A stretch of DNA of 64,000 nucleotides from Paragonimus skrjabini miyazakii (taxonomy: Eukaryota; Platyhelminthes; Trematoda; Plagiorchiida; Troglotrematidae), in the NCBI GenBank assembly GCA_014338405.1, contig JTDE01001547.1, positions 70,644-134,643 of the forward strand, in the 5' to 3' direction. The translations under genes and the position numbers were made by a program. Below the pieces are notes generated by a model that worked only from the letters and a program-made list of their open reading frames with translations, had not been told where the DNA came from and did not search any database. Below, one piece after another: positions 36,809-48,230 of this stretch (position 1 is the first letter of the stretch; every line of letters starts with the position of its first letter).

Positions 36809-37397
36809 AACCAAATGGAAGAGACAGACTGCAGTTGGCCTGGAGTTGCTAGCTGAAGCTGATAACTATATGGCTGTTCAACGGCTACTTTACCAGGGTT
36901 CCTACTGGGCATTCCATCCAACGACACAAAGTGCGTTAGCGGATCACGTTGAGGCGGTCGACATGAATGGAACGAGTGTTGGGTCCAGGACACATGGTGC
37001 TAGCTCATCTTCGGATGGTTCACCGCAATTCCAACTCAGATCTGATTTGACAGAACAATCCGTTAAACCAAGACAAACCAAAACTACAGAGTTAAAGACT
37101 ACTGATCGGAGAAGCCCTGGAATTCAGCAAGCAAACAGTGTCATTCAAGACCTAACAAATAGTCGAATGACTTCGGAGACGCAACTGACCAATTTCAACC
37201 CAACCCTTCCACCGTGGTGTAAAGAAAAGTTGACTCCCTTGAACAATTCGAAAACCGCCCCAAAAGAGCAGCATCAAGCATTATCTTCCACAGTTGAGTC
37301 CTTTTCCCGACCAGCGGACAGTTTACTGTGGCTGTCATACATGATTGCGCATGCCAAACCGATGAATTTGCAGTCGACAAGCACTCATCTTGTCTAA
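36809..37397 (+). CDS. BARHL: BarH-class homeobox protein, exon 3 (end of homeodomain, BarH tail, C-terminus)
   Basis: Encodes residues 226-420 after the last base of the Arg53 codon. TKWKRQT completes the homeodomain (Lys55 and Lys57 present), and AVGLELLAEADNYMAVQRLL (233-252), followed by YQGSYWAFHP, is the conserved extension that follows the homeodomain in BarH/BARHL proteins. The remaining 150 or so residues are Ser/Thr/Gln-rich and low-complexity, with no domain I recognise, and end at TAA 37395-37397. The acceptor is tgtcccag (ends 36808). The three exons give a 420-residue protein, a normal length for the family. I see no clear AATAAA in the first kilobase downstream, so the mRNA end is not placed. 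This exon sits between the two arms of the 1.5-kb inverted repeat. Confidence 0.93.
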
Positions 37398-39714
37398 CGT
37401 GATGAGGTGTTAGAGAAGGAAGTTTCAACTGTATTCCCTTCACATAGTACAGTTTTTCGGTCCTTATCTTTGATTTGAACCACTGAGTCTACCTTTAAGA
37501 AAGATTCAACTGTTTTCTATTGCCAATACGAATCGTTTTTCAACTAAAATATACCAGGATAATCGAGACTATTTGCACGCAGGTTGCTGATCCTTAAGCG
37601 TGACGGATCTCTCATCAACTTTATTAATGGATCTGCTTGAATCCAATTTATTAATGCTAAAACTGCCAAAAGCAAAGTACATTTCTATTGATTAAGCTCT
37701 CTTCTCGGCGAATATGGGTCTACTCATTTGTACTGAACAGATCTAAATATTTATATGAAGCTTCTTCATATCCGTTCTATAACTGGACGGTTGAACGTAA
37801 GATTTTTGGTTAGGTGTCTCCCGCTTGAATCGCGTGATCCGATTGATTCAGTGCAAAAACAAGCAATTGTTCGTTCGTTTTAAAGTAAACATGCAGAATA
37901 TGGACGGAGTGAGGCCCAAATCCTTACTAGTCTCAATAATTGCCCATTCATTCGGCTTCGTTGAGCTTGTATCATTCATGTTTGTTTCCAGTTAGCTTAA
38001 GTTCGATTTCTAAATCGGTCTGTATATCGGCTTCGACGTCAGCAAGTCAGCAATCATTTTTAAGTGAACCATACGAAAGATTGTGCAAAAGTATAATAAC
38101 TGCGATTGGTGATCATACTGCAACAGTTTAACTCTTCGGTGTTTACAGACATTCCGCAACAAATCATAAATTGACTGTATTCTCAGTATAAAGTCTGAAG
38201 CAATCATTTTTCAGAATCTCCTTATTTACTCGTTTTCATACAAAAATAATGCACAATAATTTTGCTGCGTGTTTTAATGAAGGTCGCGATAAAAACGACG
38301 ATACACTGTGTGTTAGATGATTGCACCTCTGTGAGTCATATGTTTGGTCACAATGACATTTAGACCAGACTTGCCTGCCAGATCACATGACTGAGAATAC
38401 GAATTATGAAGACTACATTTATTCTGTGAACAACAGTGGAAGACAAAAGTTCCGCTTAGACTTTCGTGTCTCGCTATAGTTTAAAGTTATATTCTGACAC
38501 AGGTGAAAAGTCGGAAGGTTTTGAAGTTAAACTAACGAGACTCGAGACCTATTGAACAATCCTGGTAAAATCCTATGAAATGGGGGAATATTGAAATCTT
38601 GATTAAATATGACAAGCTTATGAGTCTTTGATGGGAATTCAGCAGAACCCAAAATGCATCCTGAACCAACCAGCAGCTTCAACTGTCTGTTTGAACAAAA
38701 CATGTAACCGGTATTTAACCAAACCACTTCACTCGTCTACTGGAAACTTAGGAGGGTGTCACCTTATTACGATAATCAAATCCTACAATATATGAGTGAA
38801 GAACACAACATTTTTGATACCCATTTTGGAGTAGTACTATGTTTAGTAACAACAAAAGTGGAATATGTACAGGAAAAAGGAGTGGAGGTACTTTTGGCGT
38901 GTCCTTTTAAAGAATTAACCATATTTCAGTCTGTGAGTCAGATAGGGCTGCTCTGTGATGGTTGAAAAGGCACTGGTTTAACCTAACTGACAATCTTGGA
39001 TACAATCCGTAAGTTGACAGTTCACTATAACACAATGAAGCGTTCACTGTTGGCACTCACTGTAGCATATATATGCACGAGAGCATGGGCTTCATTCAAA
39101 ACGATAACATGATTGGCTTTCTACGGAACTCAAGTTCGGGAGTGGTCAGTGTGCAGTAAACCCGCTTGAAACGCTCCGTTGGTTACTGATTCGATAAGTG
39201 TGCAGAATTGACGTAGCTGATAATCCGACTATCTAATAGAATAATGTCCCAAGGCAAGAACATACTGACACAAGCCATAAAATCCGGGAACCCCCATCGG
39301 AAACCTGATCAAACGACATATTTAAGTTTGTAACCATAAAGGGACGGAATACGTCCTGTTGACATCTTCCGGAAAAAAACGTCTGTGAATGTTCACCTGT
39401 TGTTGTCATGACTAATTTTGAAACAACCGCGATCGAACCATTGGAAATCAATTTACCACGGAATATTTATGGGTAATCTGATGGATATTGGCTTTCGATA
39501 GTGGAGTACACAGATTGTTTACTCTAGAACATATTTTAGAGAAAGTGAGCAAACTAAACAGTGTTTTATAATTTTATCTCCGGTTGTATGCATCTTCCCT
39601 GGTCACACAAGTAATCTGCCATACTACTCACAATTTCAAAGCTCAGGAGTAATGTTAGTGGATTTCGGATTGCACTGTTGGAGAAGTCCTGTCTGGGTAG
39701 ACAATCTCCTGTCA
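37398..39714. other. BarH 3' flank, non-coding
   Basis: Contains the 3' UTR of the BarH mRNA, of unknown length. No clear polyadenylation signal, gene or repeat recognised. Confidence 0.4.
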
Positions 39715-39830
39715 TTTGGTAAGGTCCATATGACTTTCTAGTCAAACTGATAGGGTGCTTGCCACTTCTGAGTAAGCTCATTCTGTCGCTGGTTCGAAAT
39801 CAGCTTAAACACAGATTTTTCATAATTAAA
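39715..39830 (+). repeat. tRNA-like SINE fragment (family 2 type)
   Basis: An A-box-like tagtcaaactgatagggtgc is followed at tRNA-like distance by a B box (ggttcgaaatc, near 39793-39803). Layout agrees with the family 2 copies, but the body is too diverged to be sure. Confidence 0.4.
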
Positions 39831-40119
39831 ACTTTTCTAAATTATAAACTTAGTCACACTACTAATCAGTTACCCACTCAAAATGCTTAACACAGTCCGA
39901 AATCTACGAATGGTGTGAATCTTGCTGAAGGCTTATTTCTTCATATCAGACTGCATCTCATTTCAAACCATCGTCAATGCAATTCAAAATGAAATTTACA
40001 TTATTCTTTACGCATTCATATTTGAGTTGGATTAAGTTTGACAAACAGCATCCACACTCACCCACAATCATGTGATGGGCGTTCGTTTGAGATGATTCAG
40101 GAACCAGTACCACAGTCAC

Positions 40120-40262
40120 ATAGGTCTTAACCCAGGTTTATCAACTGTTTGCATTTCAGCCTTAGTTTGCCAGAGTGTTGGATGAAGCTCGTTCACTGGC
40201 GAATTTATGTACTTCATTGGAGTTGCCTGAGACTAATTCGTAAAGAGACCTGGTTTGTCCGG
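40120..40262 (+). repeat. Dispersed repeat R2, copy 2
   Basis: Plus-strand partner of 30888-31027 (see that entry for the shared blocks). It lies downstream of BarH, the partner in intron 2. The family is not identified. Confidence 0.5.
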
Positions 40263-42044
40263 ATCAGACTGTTGTTGTGGGGGACTGGGCCGATCGAGTA
40301 TTTCCTGTGTTTTCATTAAGATTTCGTTCTACAAGTAAGGTGCCTAATATAACAAGATTTCTTGTTATGTTCACCGCTTTTAACACGCAGTGGTTCTTGT
40401 TACTCTGTTCTTTCCAAGGGTAGGTTTTGTATGATTGTTCCAGAGTGTCACCGAAAGGCAGTCCAACTGGCAGAAGAACGTGTTCTCTTATAAAAGCGAT
40501 ACAATGTAGTATTGTCGTCCATTTTCTCTGAAACCTATAACATGCAAATAGAACCCTCATACTTTACTAGAAATTGCCACCAGATGCAGTGGCTACGTAT
40601 AATAACTAACATTCATCTGACATAGGGAGGTTTTAAAGTAGTACTTTCATTAATACAGAGTGGATCATGTGAGTGGGAGAAAAAGTGTAACGAGTACGAA
40701 CCCGAAGAGTTGTTGGTTCGATCCCTATTCAGACTATCTCTACCTCGTGAGTACAAACAAGAGCGAAACCGGTCGTGGACTTTTCGCTTCAGGTTGGGCA
40801 TCAACAGTTATCATAACCGTAACACTATTTAATGTTGGGGATGCAGAAAACTAAAGAGCGATCGTTGGAGTATTATGTATAAAGTCATCCCGTGCAAGTG
40901 AAGAAAAACTTGCTTCGAGATGCAAGAACTCAACAATTAAGTAAAAATTGCCAGATGAAGTATACAAATCGTTTACTTACTACAAAAAGAGAAAAGGAGA
41001 GAAAAAATAGTGCTTTTTAGAAAATTTCAATTAAGTGTCAAAGTGAAACCAGTCCGATCAGTTATACCAGTGGACTCCTTCGAATCACAAAGTAGACTTT
41101 AAAACATTGGACAAGAAAATGTTCATCATCAGAGATATAGTATTTAAACAAAACATCCCTGTCAAGGTCATAAGCTGAATTCGTCGAACAGATGACCTTG
41201 TCAATAGGCCTGAATGCTTTAGGATTCTAAATATGATACAATCGGGGATATGTTATAGTCGGAAATTTAATCAATCTAAGCTTAACACCATTCGTATTCA
41301 TTCTAAATCATATCCATATATACTCCAGTTTCGAGGTTAGAGTTTCGTCATTTTTGCGTACATCGATCAGGCATTACTTCCGAAAGAACTCGACGTTTGA
41401 AATGGGTGATCTTGCACACGTGATAGCGCTTCGTTAAAGTAGTTACAAATGATGTCATTTTGAAAAAAGCAAAGTGATTAGGTCATGAAATCAGATACTT
41501 TCCGCTTAAATCATGCCGGGTGTGAACCAACATACCAATGATGATTGGGCAGTTCATTAAGACAGCTGATGAACATAGAAGGCCAGAAGGTGAAACAATG
41601 GTCAGCGAACAAATAAACTGATAAACTGACGTGGTCGTGTTTAGATCCTGATCTCAAACCAAGTGGTATTCTGTGTTGACCATTATCATGACGTGTATGC
41701 CGCTACATACAAATTTATGAGACGAAGGATCAGCTGGGGGAATTCACTCAACCTGCGTGTGTTTTTCGAATAAGACAAAACTTGAAAAGTTGAGCAAACG
41801 CATGAATAAACGTTGTGGTAAAGTTCTGAGACGAAAAGGGAAGTAACAGATTTTGCTAATAAAATACTGAAATCTTGATTGTCTCCCCGTCGTGCAAAAT
41901 CTTTCTTCAAACTGCACAAAGCTGCTGACTTTTTAGCCTAGAGATAAGTAGGTTAATAATTGTGAGGCAGACTGGATGAATATAGTTCACACATTTAAAT
42001 ATACTTTTTTAGTCAGTTCCTTTTTGAAAATGCGTTAGGTTTGA
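40263..42044. other. Non-coding
   Basis: A B-box string (ggttcgatccc, 40714-40724) hints at another decayed SINE. Nothing else is recognisable. Confidence 0.35.
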
Positions 42045-42160
42045 GTTTCGATACTGTTAGCGTTCATCAGCAGTGTATATCCTTGACATCACATGGAGTC
42101 GAATTCCATTCAATGTTCTCACGAGACAATCGTGCTAGGCCTTGCGCCACTAACCTAAAA
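42045..42160 (-). repeat. SINE family 1, diverged copy
   Basis: Minus-strand match to the middle of the element: the gttcatcagcagtgtatatccttg block, the region of the B box (now gagtcgaattcc), cacgagacaatcgtg and gcgccactaacct. Both ends are lost. Confidence 0.6.
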
Positions 42161-44544
42161 TTAATCGAAAGGCATTCGTATATATAAACGATCAAGCACA
42201 CTTGTTTATGAAGTAATATTCATGCTGTCTGACAAACTAAGTAAATGCTATAATCAAATGCAGATGCTGTTCAATTTATTGATCAAATTTAATTCGTAGC
42301 CTAATCAGTGACTTACTACAACCATACCTGGACAATTAAATCGTTGACATCAATACGTATTACCCAAACCAAAGAACACGGTACTATCCATTGATTTGCT
42401 CACAACTGTCTCACCAGAAAGTATTGGGTTTCGGGCCACCGTTTACTGGAGCAGTTAAGTGGAATAACCTAAGAGAAGACATCACTACGAAGGAAAAGCG
42501 TCTATAAAACAAGACTTGACGACAGATGCGCCATTTGATAAATTCCTGCTCAAAAAAGCTGACAGCCAAATGTAATCATACTCGAATGGGCAGGCTAGCT
42601 GCCATCAAGATATAAGTGTGGCTTAAGTTTAATTGTTTAGCTAGACTATTTCATACGTTGAAAGCAATGATTGGATGGCCAATTTCCATCAGCAAACAAA
42701 CTTTTGACCTCATGCACATGGTGACTGTCTCTGAGTATGCGCTCATGTTGAAGATTATGTTCAACTGTTGTGGACATGGCGACTGACGGGTCTCATTTTG
42801 GAACACTGCTAAACATTGTTCGGTGTTTACATTACCTGTAGTTATGGCCGTGCATTGGTGTCATAGTGAGTAAACTGAGAAAAGTGAATTCCAATTGTGA
42901 TGAGCATCTCAAGGACCACGCTGTTCTGTTTGATCCAACAACCACTGTTACTGCTGTGTAATTTGGGTGTGCATGGTCAAAGTCGATGGCTGTTTTGAGA
43001 ACACAGACTTCAAAAGTCATCTTTGTGATTTTGGACACCCATTGTTTGCAGAAGCTCGGGTAAGGTCGAGTAAAACATTGTTGATCAAAAATGTTGATGA
43101 CAAAACTGGACGAGACTTAAAAACTTACGGCAATGCGGTCTCAGTTTTGTAAGAATAGCAACCACATGGTAAGGTTACACGTGTTTCTTTGCTAGGTTGA
43201 ATTACTGTTACGAACTTTTCAAACCATAGTGAGTAATTAAAGATGGATAAGGTCCCTTTAGTATACTACTTTTATTTACTCTGGAAAATCCGTGGAGTTT
43301 TCGAATTATCCTAGTGGTATAAGAAATTCTTTTACATTCTGTCTTGCAACATAGGTATTCATGCCTCGTATTTCGTAACGTCTCGGGTGGATTTTAGTGG
43401 TGGTTGTATAATCATAGGGTTTGTTACTGTCTTCCAGTAAAGTACTCTGCTGCGGAGATAGTCAGCCTCATAAAACAATACAGCGTCCATGCTTTCATCA
43501 AGTTTTCGTATTGTAAGATTGTCTTCCTCGTAAAACCCCAACCACTAAATAACCATTTAAGCCGGTTTCTAATCACAACTAATGAGAAAGTTCATTAAAT
43601 GATAGAACCTTACTTCCTCTTGAATGTGCTTAGTTACCTGTGTACAACGTTCTCTTTTGGTTTTGGACAAATCAACCTTGGCTCTACTCACAGTGAAATT
43701 AGTTAAATAATCCGGTGCGTAATCATGATGATACTGCGAGGCCTTGAAATTATCCATCCTTAGGGTGATATAAATATTCAGAAGGATTGGACTCTTTGGA
43801 TAGAACGCTAACCAGACAAACTGGTAAAAGCAGGTGAACCATATGCTTGGCCAGTGACTACTTATGGAACCACCTAGTTACCAGTATACTAAGTTCGGAG
43901 TTAAACGTCACCGCTCAGTGCACCATTGCTCAGTTGTCCTTAGATTGCTACTTGAACCATCAGTGAATCGGGTAACACGTGGTTGACGATCGGTTAAGTT
44001 ATGTAGTGCGTGATAGTCTTGCCAGACTGACTAAGATTGTCCCAGACAAAATGAAGCCAATAACCACAAGGATGAAAATCATACCATAGTCTCAATTCAG
44101 CTTTCTACTACTTTGCCATTTCTAAGGATCTTAGAAGATTTAAGCGGTTGACGCAGAGGCTAATAACGTAGACAATTTAGTCACTAAATGTTTCTCATTC
44201 ATCGCAAGCGAAGCAATCACTTATATCTCCTGGTAATGTGTGGTTTTGAGTAAGTTGTTTATCCTCTTTCCAGTCATCTGATAGTGTACACTCCCCAGCA
44301 CAGTTGTGGGATGATACAACCTCATGCAAGTCGTCTGCTTTTAGTAGACCGCCAATTTTTGTCATTACCTGTCGCCAAACGGAATCATCAAACAAATATC
44401 AAAACTAACTGCGGCATGGTTGTAAGTGCATTTGAAAGGCTACATTACACTGGCATCCTAAACCAGCAATAGAACAAAACAGCCACATGCTACGAGCTGA
44501 AGTCCTGACCTATAATACTAACTTGACGTTGTGGTTGGGTTTGT
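42161..44544. other. Non-coding
   Basis: No gene or repeat recognised; open frames of 60-70 codons on both strands carry no motif. Confidence 0.35.
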
Positions 44545-45249
44545 GGGCTGTTTCGATCCGGCGGGGTATGCTGACTAGGACTCCGGGCCTTCCAGGGTGA
44601 AGCCTTTTCAGGCAGGCCAAAGGGTAGCGGTAAGACGAAAAGCAGTCACACCCATAGGATTGTATGTGCACTACTGACTTCGTAGGAGTGCTCAGGAAGT
44701 GAGGCACAATCCTATGGGCATACAGCAGAACTAGTTTTATAGGTGCGGCACTATTGTCTTCTGTATGTGGAAGAAGAGGGTTAGAAAAGGTACCCTCAAA
44801 CAAAGAGCATTCTGAGCGCCCAATGGTTGACCGTGGCCGCAGGCACACTATCAAATACTGTCGAAAATCATCTGACCCGATGTATCTTAGAACACAGTAA
44901 TGCTCAGAATCAGACATTAATGTTCTGTTCAGTAAACCCTCAGGATAGGCAGGCTCCTCACTACCAAGTAAGTCATACTCTTGAGTCATTGGCTACGGGT
45001 AGGGTTCTCCAAGAAAACCCTGTATCTTGTTGTCTCACAGATCAGACTCTCAGGTTAGAAACTCCAGGTGGTGTTCCCAAATCAAACCCCTTCCGTGGCA
45101 TTAACGACCGGAAAGTATCATAAGTGATCGTTCTCCAGACAACGATATTATTCACCCATCACTATGTTCTCCTATTTTGACTCCCAAGTTTTCTGCCTTC
45201 CTTGTCCCCTGGGATAATAATTACTTTCTAAGGCCAAGACAACTGGTAA
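44545..45249 (+). other. Possible 5' part of the RTE element
   Basis: This GC-richer stretch leads directly into the RTE endonuclease frame and may be its 5' untranslated region. It holds a 13-bp perfect inverted repeat (cccataggattgt, 44651-44663, and acaatcctatggg, 44706-44718) with a 42-base loop. Open frames on both strands (44510-44989 minus, 44827-45123 plus) have no motif I can place. Confidence 0.3.
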
Positions 45250-48230
45250 ACAGTGACGTCTTCACCGTTCGCACTCTCTTATGAGTTGGTCAGCAGGCTG
45301 CTCTAAACAAAATGCTCGCTCAGATCTGGCGATCGATGTGTGCCGCGTGTCGGAGACACGAGTTTGCGATTCTAGCACCGATATTCACCTGGGCTCACCT
45401 CTAGACAGTTGTCGATCCAAGTGCTTCTGTCTCAGAGTCATTGGAGGACGCTGAAGCTGAACCTCATGATCAAACTGGAGTGGGAATCTCACTGAGTTCC
45501 AGAGCAGTACAAAGTTTGCTCGATTGAATCAGAGTGAGTAGTCGCTTGTGCGTTGTCAGACTCAATACATCAGTAAAAGTCTGTCGACACAAATCAGAAA
45601 GGCGTTGTGTATTCATTATATCAGCATACGCTCCGACGGACAGCTGTTAGGATGCTACCAAGGTTGATCTGAAGTAGACTAAACCTTCTGAGATCAGCAC
45701 ACTGATTGGCGTTGTTAATGCTCAGCTATGGTCATCTGTTTCCAGAGGAGGAACACCAGGGGGGTATGTTTGGAGTGCAAATACTACTCAGTGACAGTGG
45801 CGAAAGATTGCTTCGGCTGTACGCCTCTCGCGGTCTCTATATTTCGGGCATCGCATTTCAACGCGGGAAGAAGTACTGTGTTACATGGAGACTTCCCTGT
45901 GCTTCTCATCCGTGGACACTACTCGATCATATAACAGCCAAGTACAGGTGGCACCACTCTGTTAAGGACTGTCGTGCCTTTTGGAGCGACAACGTGGTTT
46001 CGGAGTATGATGTAGTGTGGGCCTGTTTTGTTTTATCATTTGCTCAGAGGTCATACACTCTTAAGTGCAAGGTACTCAACTGACACTCGAGCGAGGCGAG
46101 TGTGAATAACGCCCACCATGAAGCACTAATAAACAAATTGTCCATTTCGAGTCAAGTGGGAGGACGTAGCGAGCACTGAGGACAAATAACAGCAAATAAA
46201 ACGAGATAGGTTCTGGAGGGTCAGCTCAGTTGCAACAGAACTGGATCTCCGTCACGTCGATAAACCTCATGAATAAGCGTCGCTCGATCCCACCTGGTTC
46301 TGAATATGATGACGGCCGTCGAAAATTCAAACGCAAGTTGACTAAGGACTTTCGTAAAGACCGTGGGCACTACTTGGTCGAACAATCGAAAGAGATGGAA
46401 GAGCCTTTCCATCTAGGAATAGCAGAAGGCTTCCTTTTCTGATCCGTGGTTGTACTGGCCGTCGAGTCGGTGTAAGTGAGACCATATGTGAGGAAAATGG
46501 CTCACTTGTTACCAGCCAATCGCACCGACTTGACAGATGGGCTGGACATTTTGAATATCAGTGCAGTTGACCTCAACCAAATCATGTGGACGACGGGACC
46601 CCAAGGGTCAGTTATTGCATTCCAGACTGTCCTCCATCGGAAACATAACTGGTCCTGGGGCTCAAATTATTGAGGCGCAATAAGGTTCCTGGACCAGACC
46701 TCCTCTCTCCTTCTCTTTTCAAGGATGGTGGAGAGAGGTTGATATCAGAACTGACAAAACTCCTCAAGACGATCTGAGAGACTGAAGAGTTGCCTCGTGA
46801 TTGGTGCCTATCAACAGTAATTCCCATTTTTTTAAAAGGGGCCCGAAGTCTACGTGACAATCACAGAAGCATCAGATTAGTGTCCGTTGCGTCCAAGTTA
46901 CTCACTGGCCTCATTTTACGTCGGCTCACTAAACCCAGAGAAAGTCAGATACGCAAAGAACAGGCAAGATTCCGATCCGGTCGGGGGTGCGTTGATCATA
47001 GTTTCACCTTACGATGGATTCTGGAACATAGGCACTCTACCAGATAACCGACAGTCATGGTCTTTTTGAACCTAAAGGCTGCTTTCGATTCGGTTGTTCG
47101 TAACGTTCTCTGGAGCTGTCTTCTCCGCAAGAGAGTACCAGATAAACACGTGAATCTGTTGAGACCACTGTATGCCCACTCTGCAAGCAGGGTGAGAGTT
47201 TACAGAGAACTGTCTCGGGCGTTCACCATTTCTAGTGGTGTTCGTCAGGGGTGTCCAATTCCCCCCTTCCTGATCAATTTTGTCATGGACGACATTCTGG
47301 AAGGTGCGTTTTGTGAATCCAGTGGACTTGGTGTTGAGCTTCTTTCTGGCGCTAGATCGACCGTTCTGGCGTACGCGGACGACATTGTCTTACTTAGCCC
47401 CTCCGCCGAAAACATGCAGACCATGCTGCATCAAGTGAATGACCAGGCTGGTCTGTATGGAATGCGATTTGCATCTTCAAAGGGCAAAGTGTTGATTCAA
47501 GACTGGGGCACTTCAACTCCTACTTTATTCATTGCAGGTAATCCGTTTGAGACTGTGGACGGTTTCACATACTTGGGTAGCAACATCTCGTCAGCCTGTA
47601 ATATTGCTGATGAGATGTCAGCGAGAATAGCAAAGGCATGAGTTCTCTTCGTCAAACTGCGTCATCTGTGGCGTCGGAAAGACGTTCAGTTGTCAATGAA
47701 AAGCATATCATATAATGCCTGTGTACGTTCCATTTTGCTCTATGGTTCAGAAACGTGGCCTGTTCACAAAGAAGATATCAACAGGCTTGATGTATTTGAC
47801 CATTGTTGTCTCCGCCAAATAGCCCGCATTAAATGGACTGATCGCGTGAGCAATGTGGCAGTTCGTTAGTGCGTATTCCGGAACGCTCGGGATGCGCGAT
47901 CAATTGGTGAACTAATCACGGTACACAGCTTGCGATGGTTGGGTCACGTACTCCGTATGTCATCTGATTGTTTACCGTACCGGGCTTTATATACTGAGAC
48001 CAACAACAGTTGGATGAAACCATATGGTGACCAAGCAACAAAGTGGTCACGAAGTATGAAAACATTTCCTGTTCCATTGAGTAAGGTGGGTAGGAGTCAC
48101 CGGTTTGACTGAAGTCCTCGTGATCACTTAAATCGCTGGTTAGAGATGCTATCCGAGATGGAGATGTGTTGCAGTCAATGGCGCACTTGCATCCGTACCA
48201 CTTCAAGCTCTTCCGCTTAGTCTTCTTCTA
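45250..48230 (+). pseudogene. RTE (SR2-like) LINE, nearly full length but inactive
   Basis: The plus-strand frames carry, in order, an apurinic-type endonuclease (VGQQAALNKMLAQ near 45280; VSETRVCD at 45347-45370 with the catalytic Glu; SAYAPTDS near 45621; SHPWTLLDHITAKYRW near 45905-45955 with the Asp-His pair), a linker, the reverse transcriptase (VPGPDLLSPSLF near 46690; RSGRGCVDHSF near 46975; VFLNLKAAFDSV from 47060 as motif A; SGVRQGCP near 47235 as motif B; LAYADDIVLL near 47370 as motif C) and a C-terminal part with LLYGSETW (near 47740), LRWLGHVLRM (near 47935) and SPRDHLNRWLEML (near 48115). This is the order of RTE-clade LINEs of flukes, and about 3 kb fits. It is dead: stops at 47639 and 47867 among others, several frame changes, and Asn in place of the motif A Asp. 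The longest intact piece is 47057-47641. Confidence 0.85.

Noticed and set aside
44510..45123. Frames of 159 (minus) and 98 (plus) codons upstream of the RTE endonuclease
   Set aside because: They overlap on opposite strands, contain no motif, and more likely are untranslated leader of the element.
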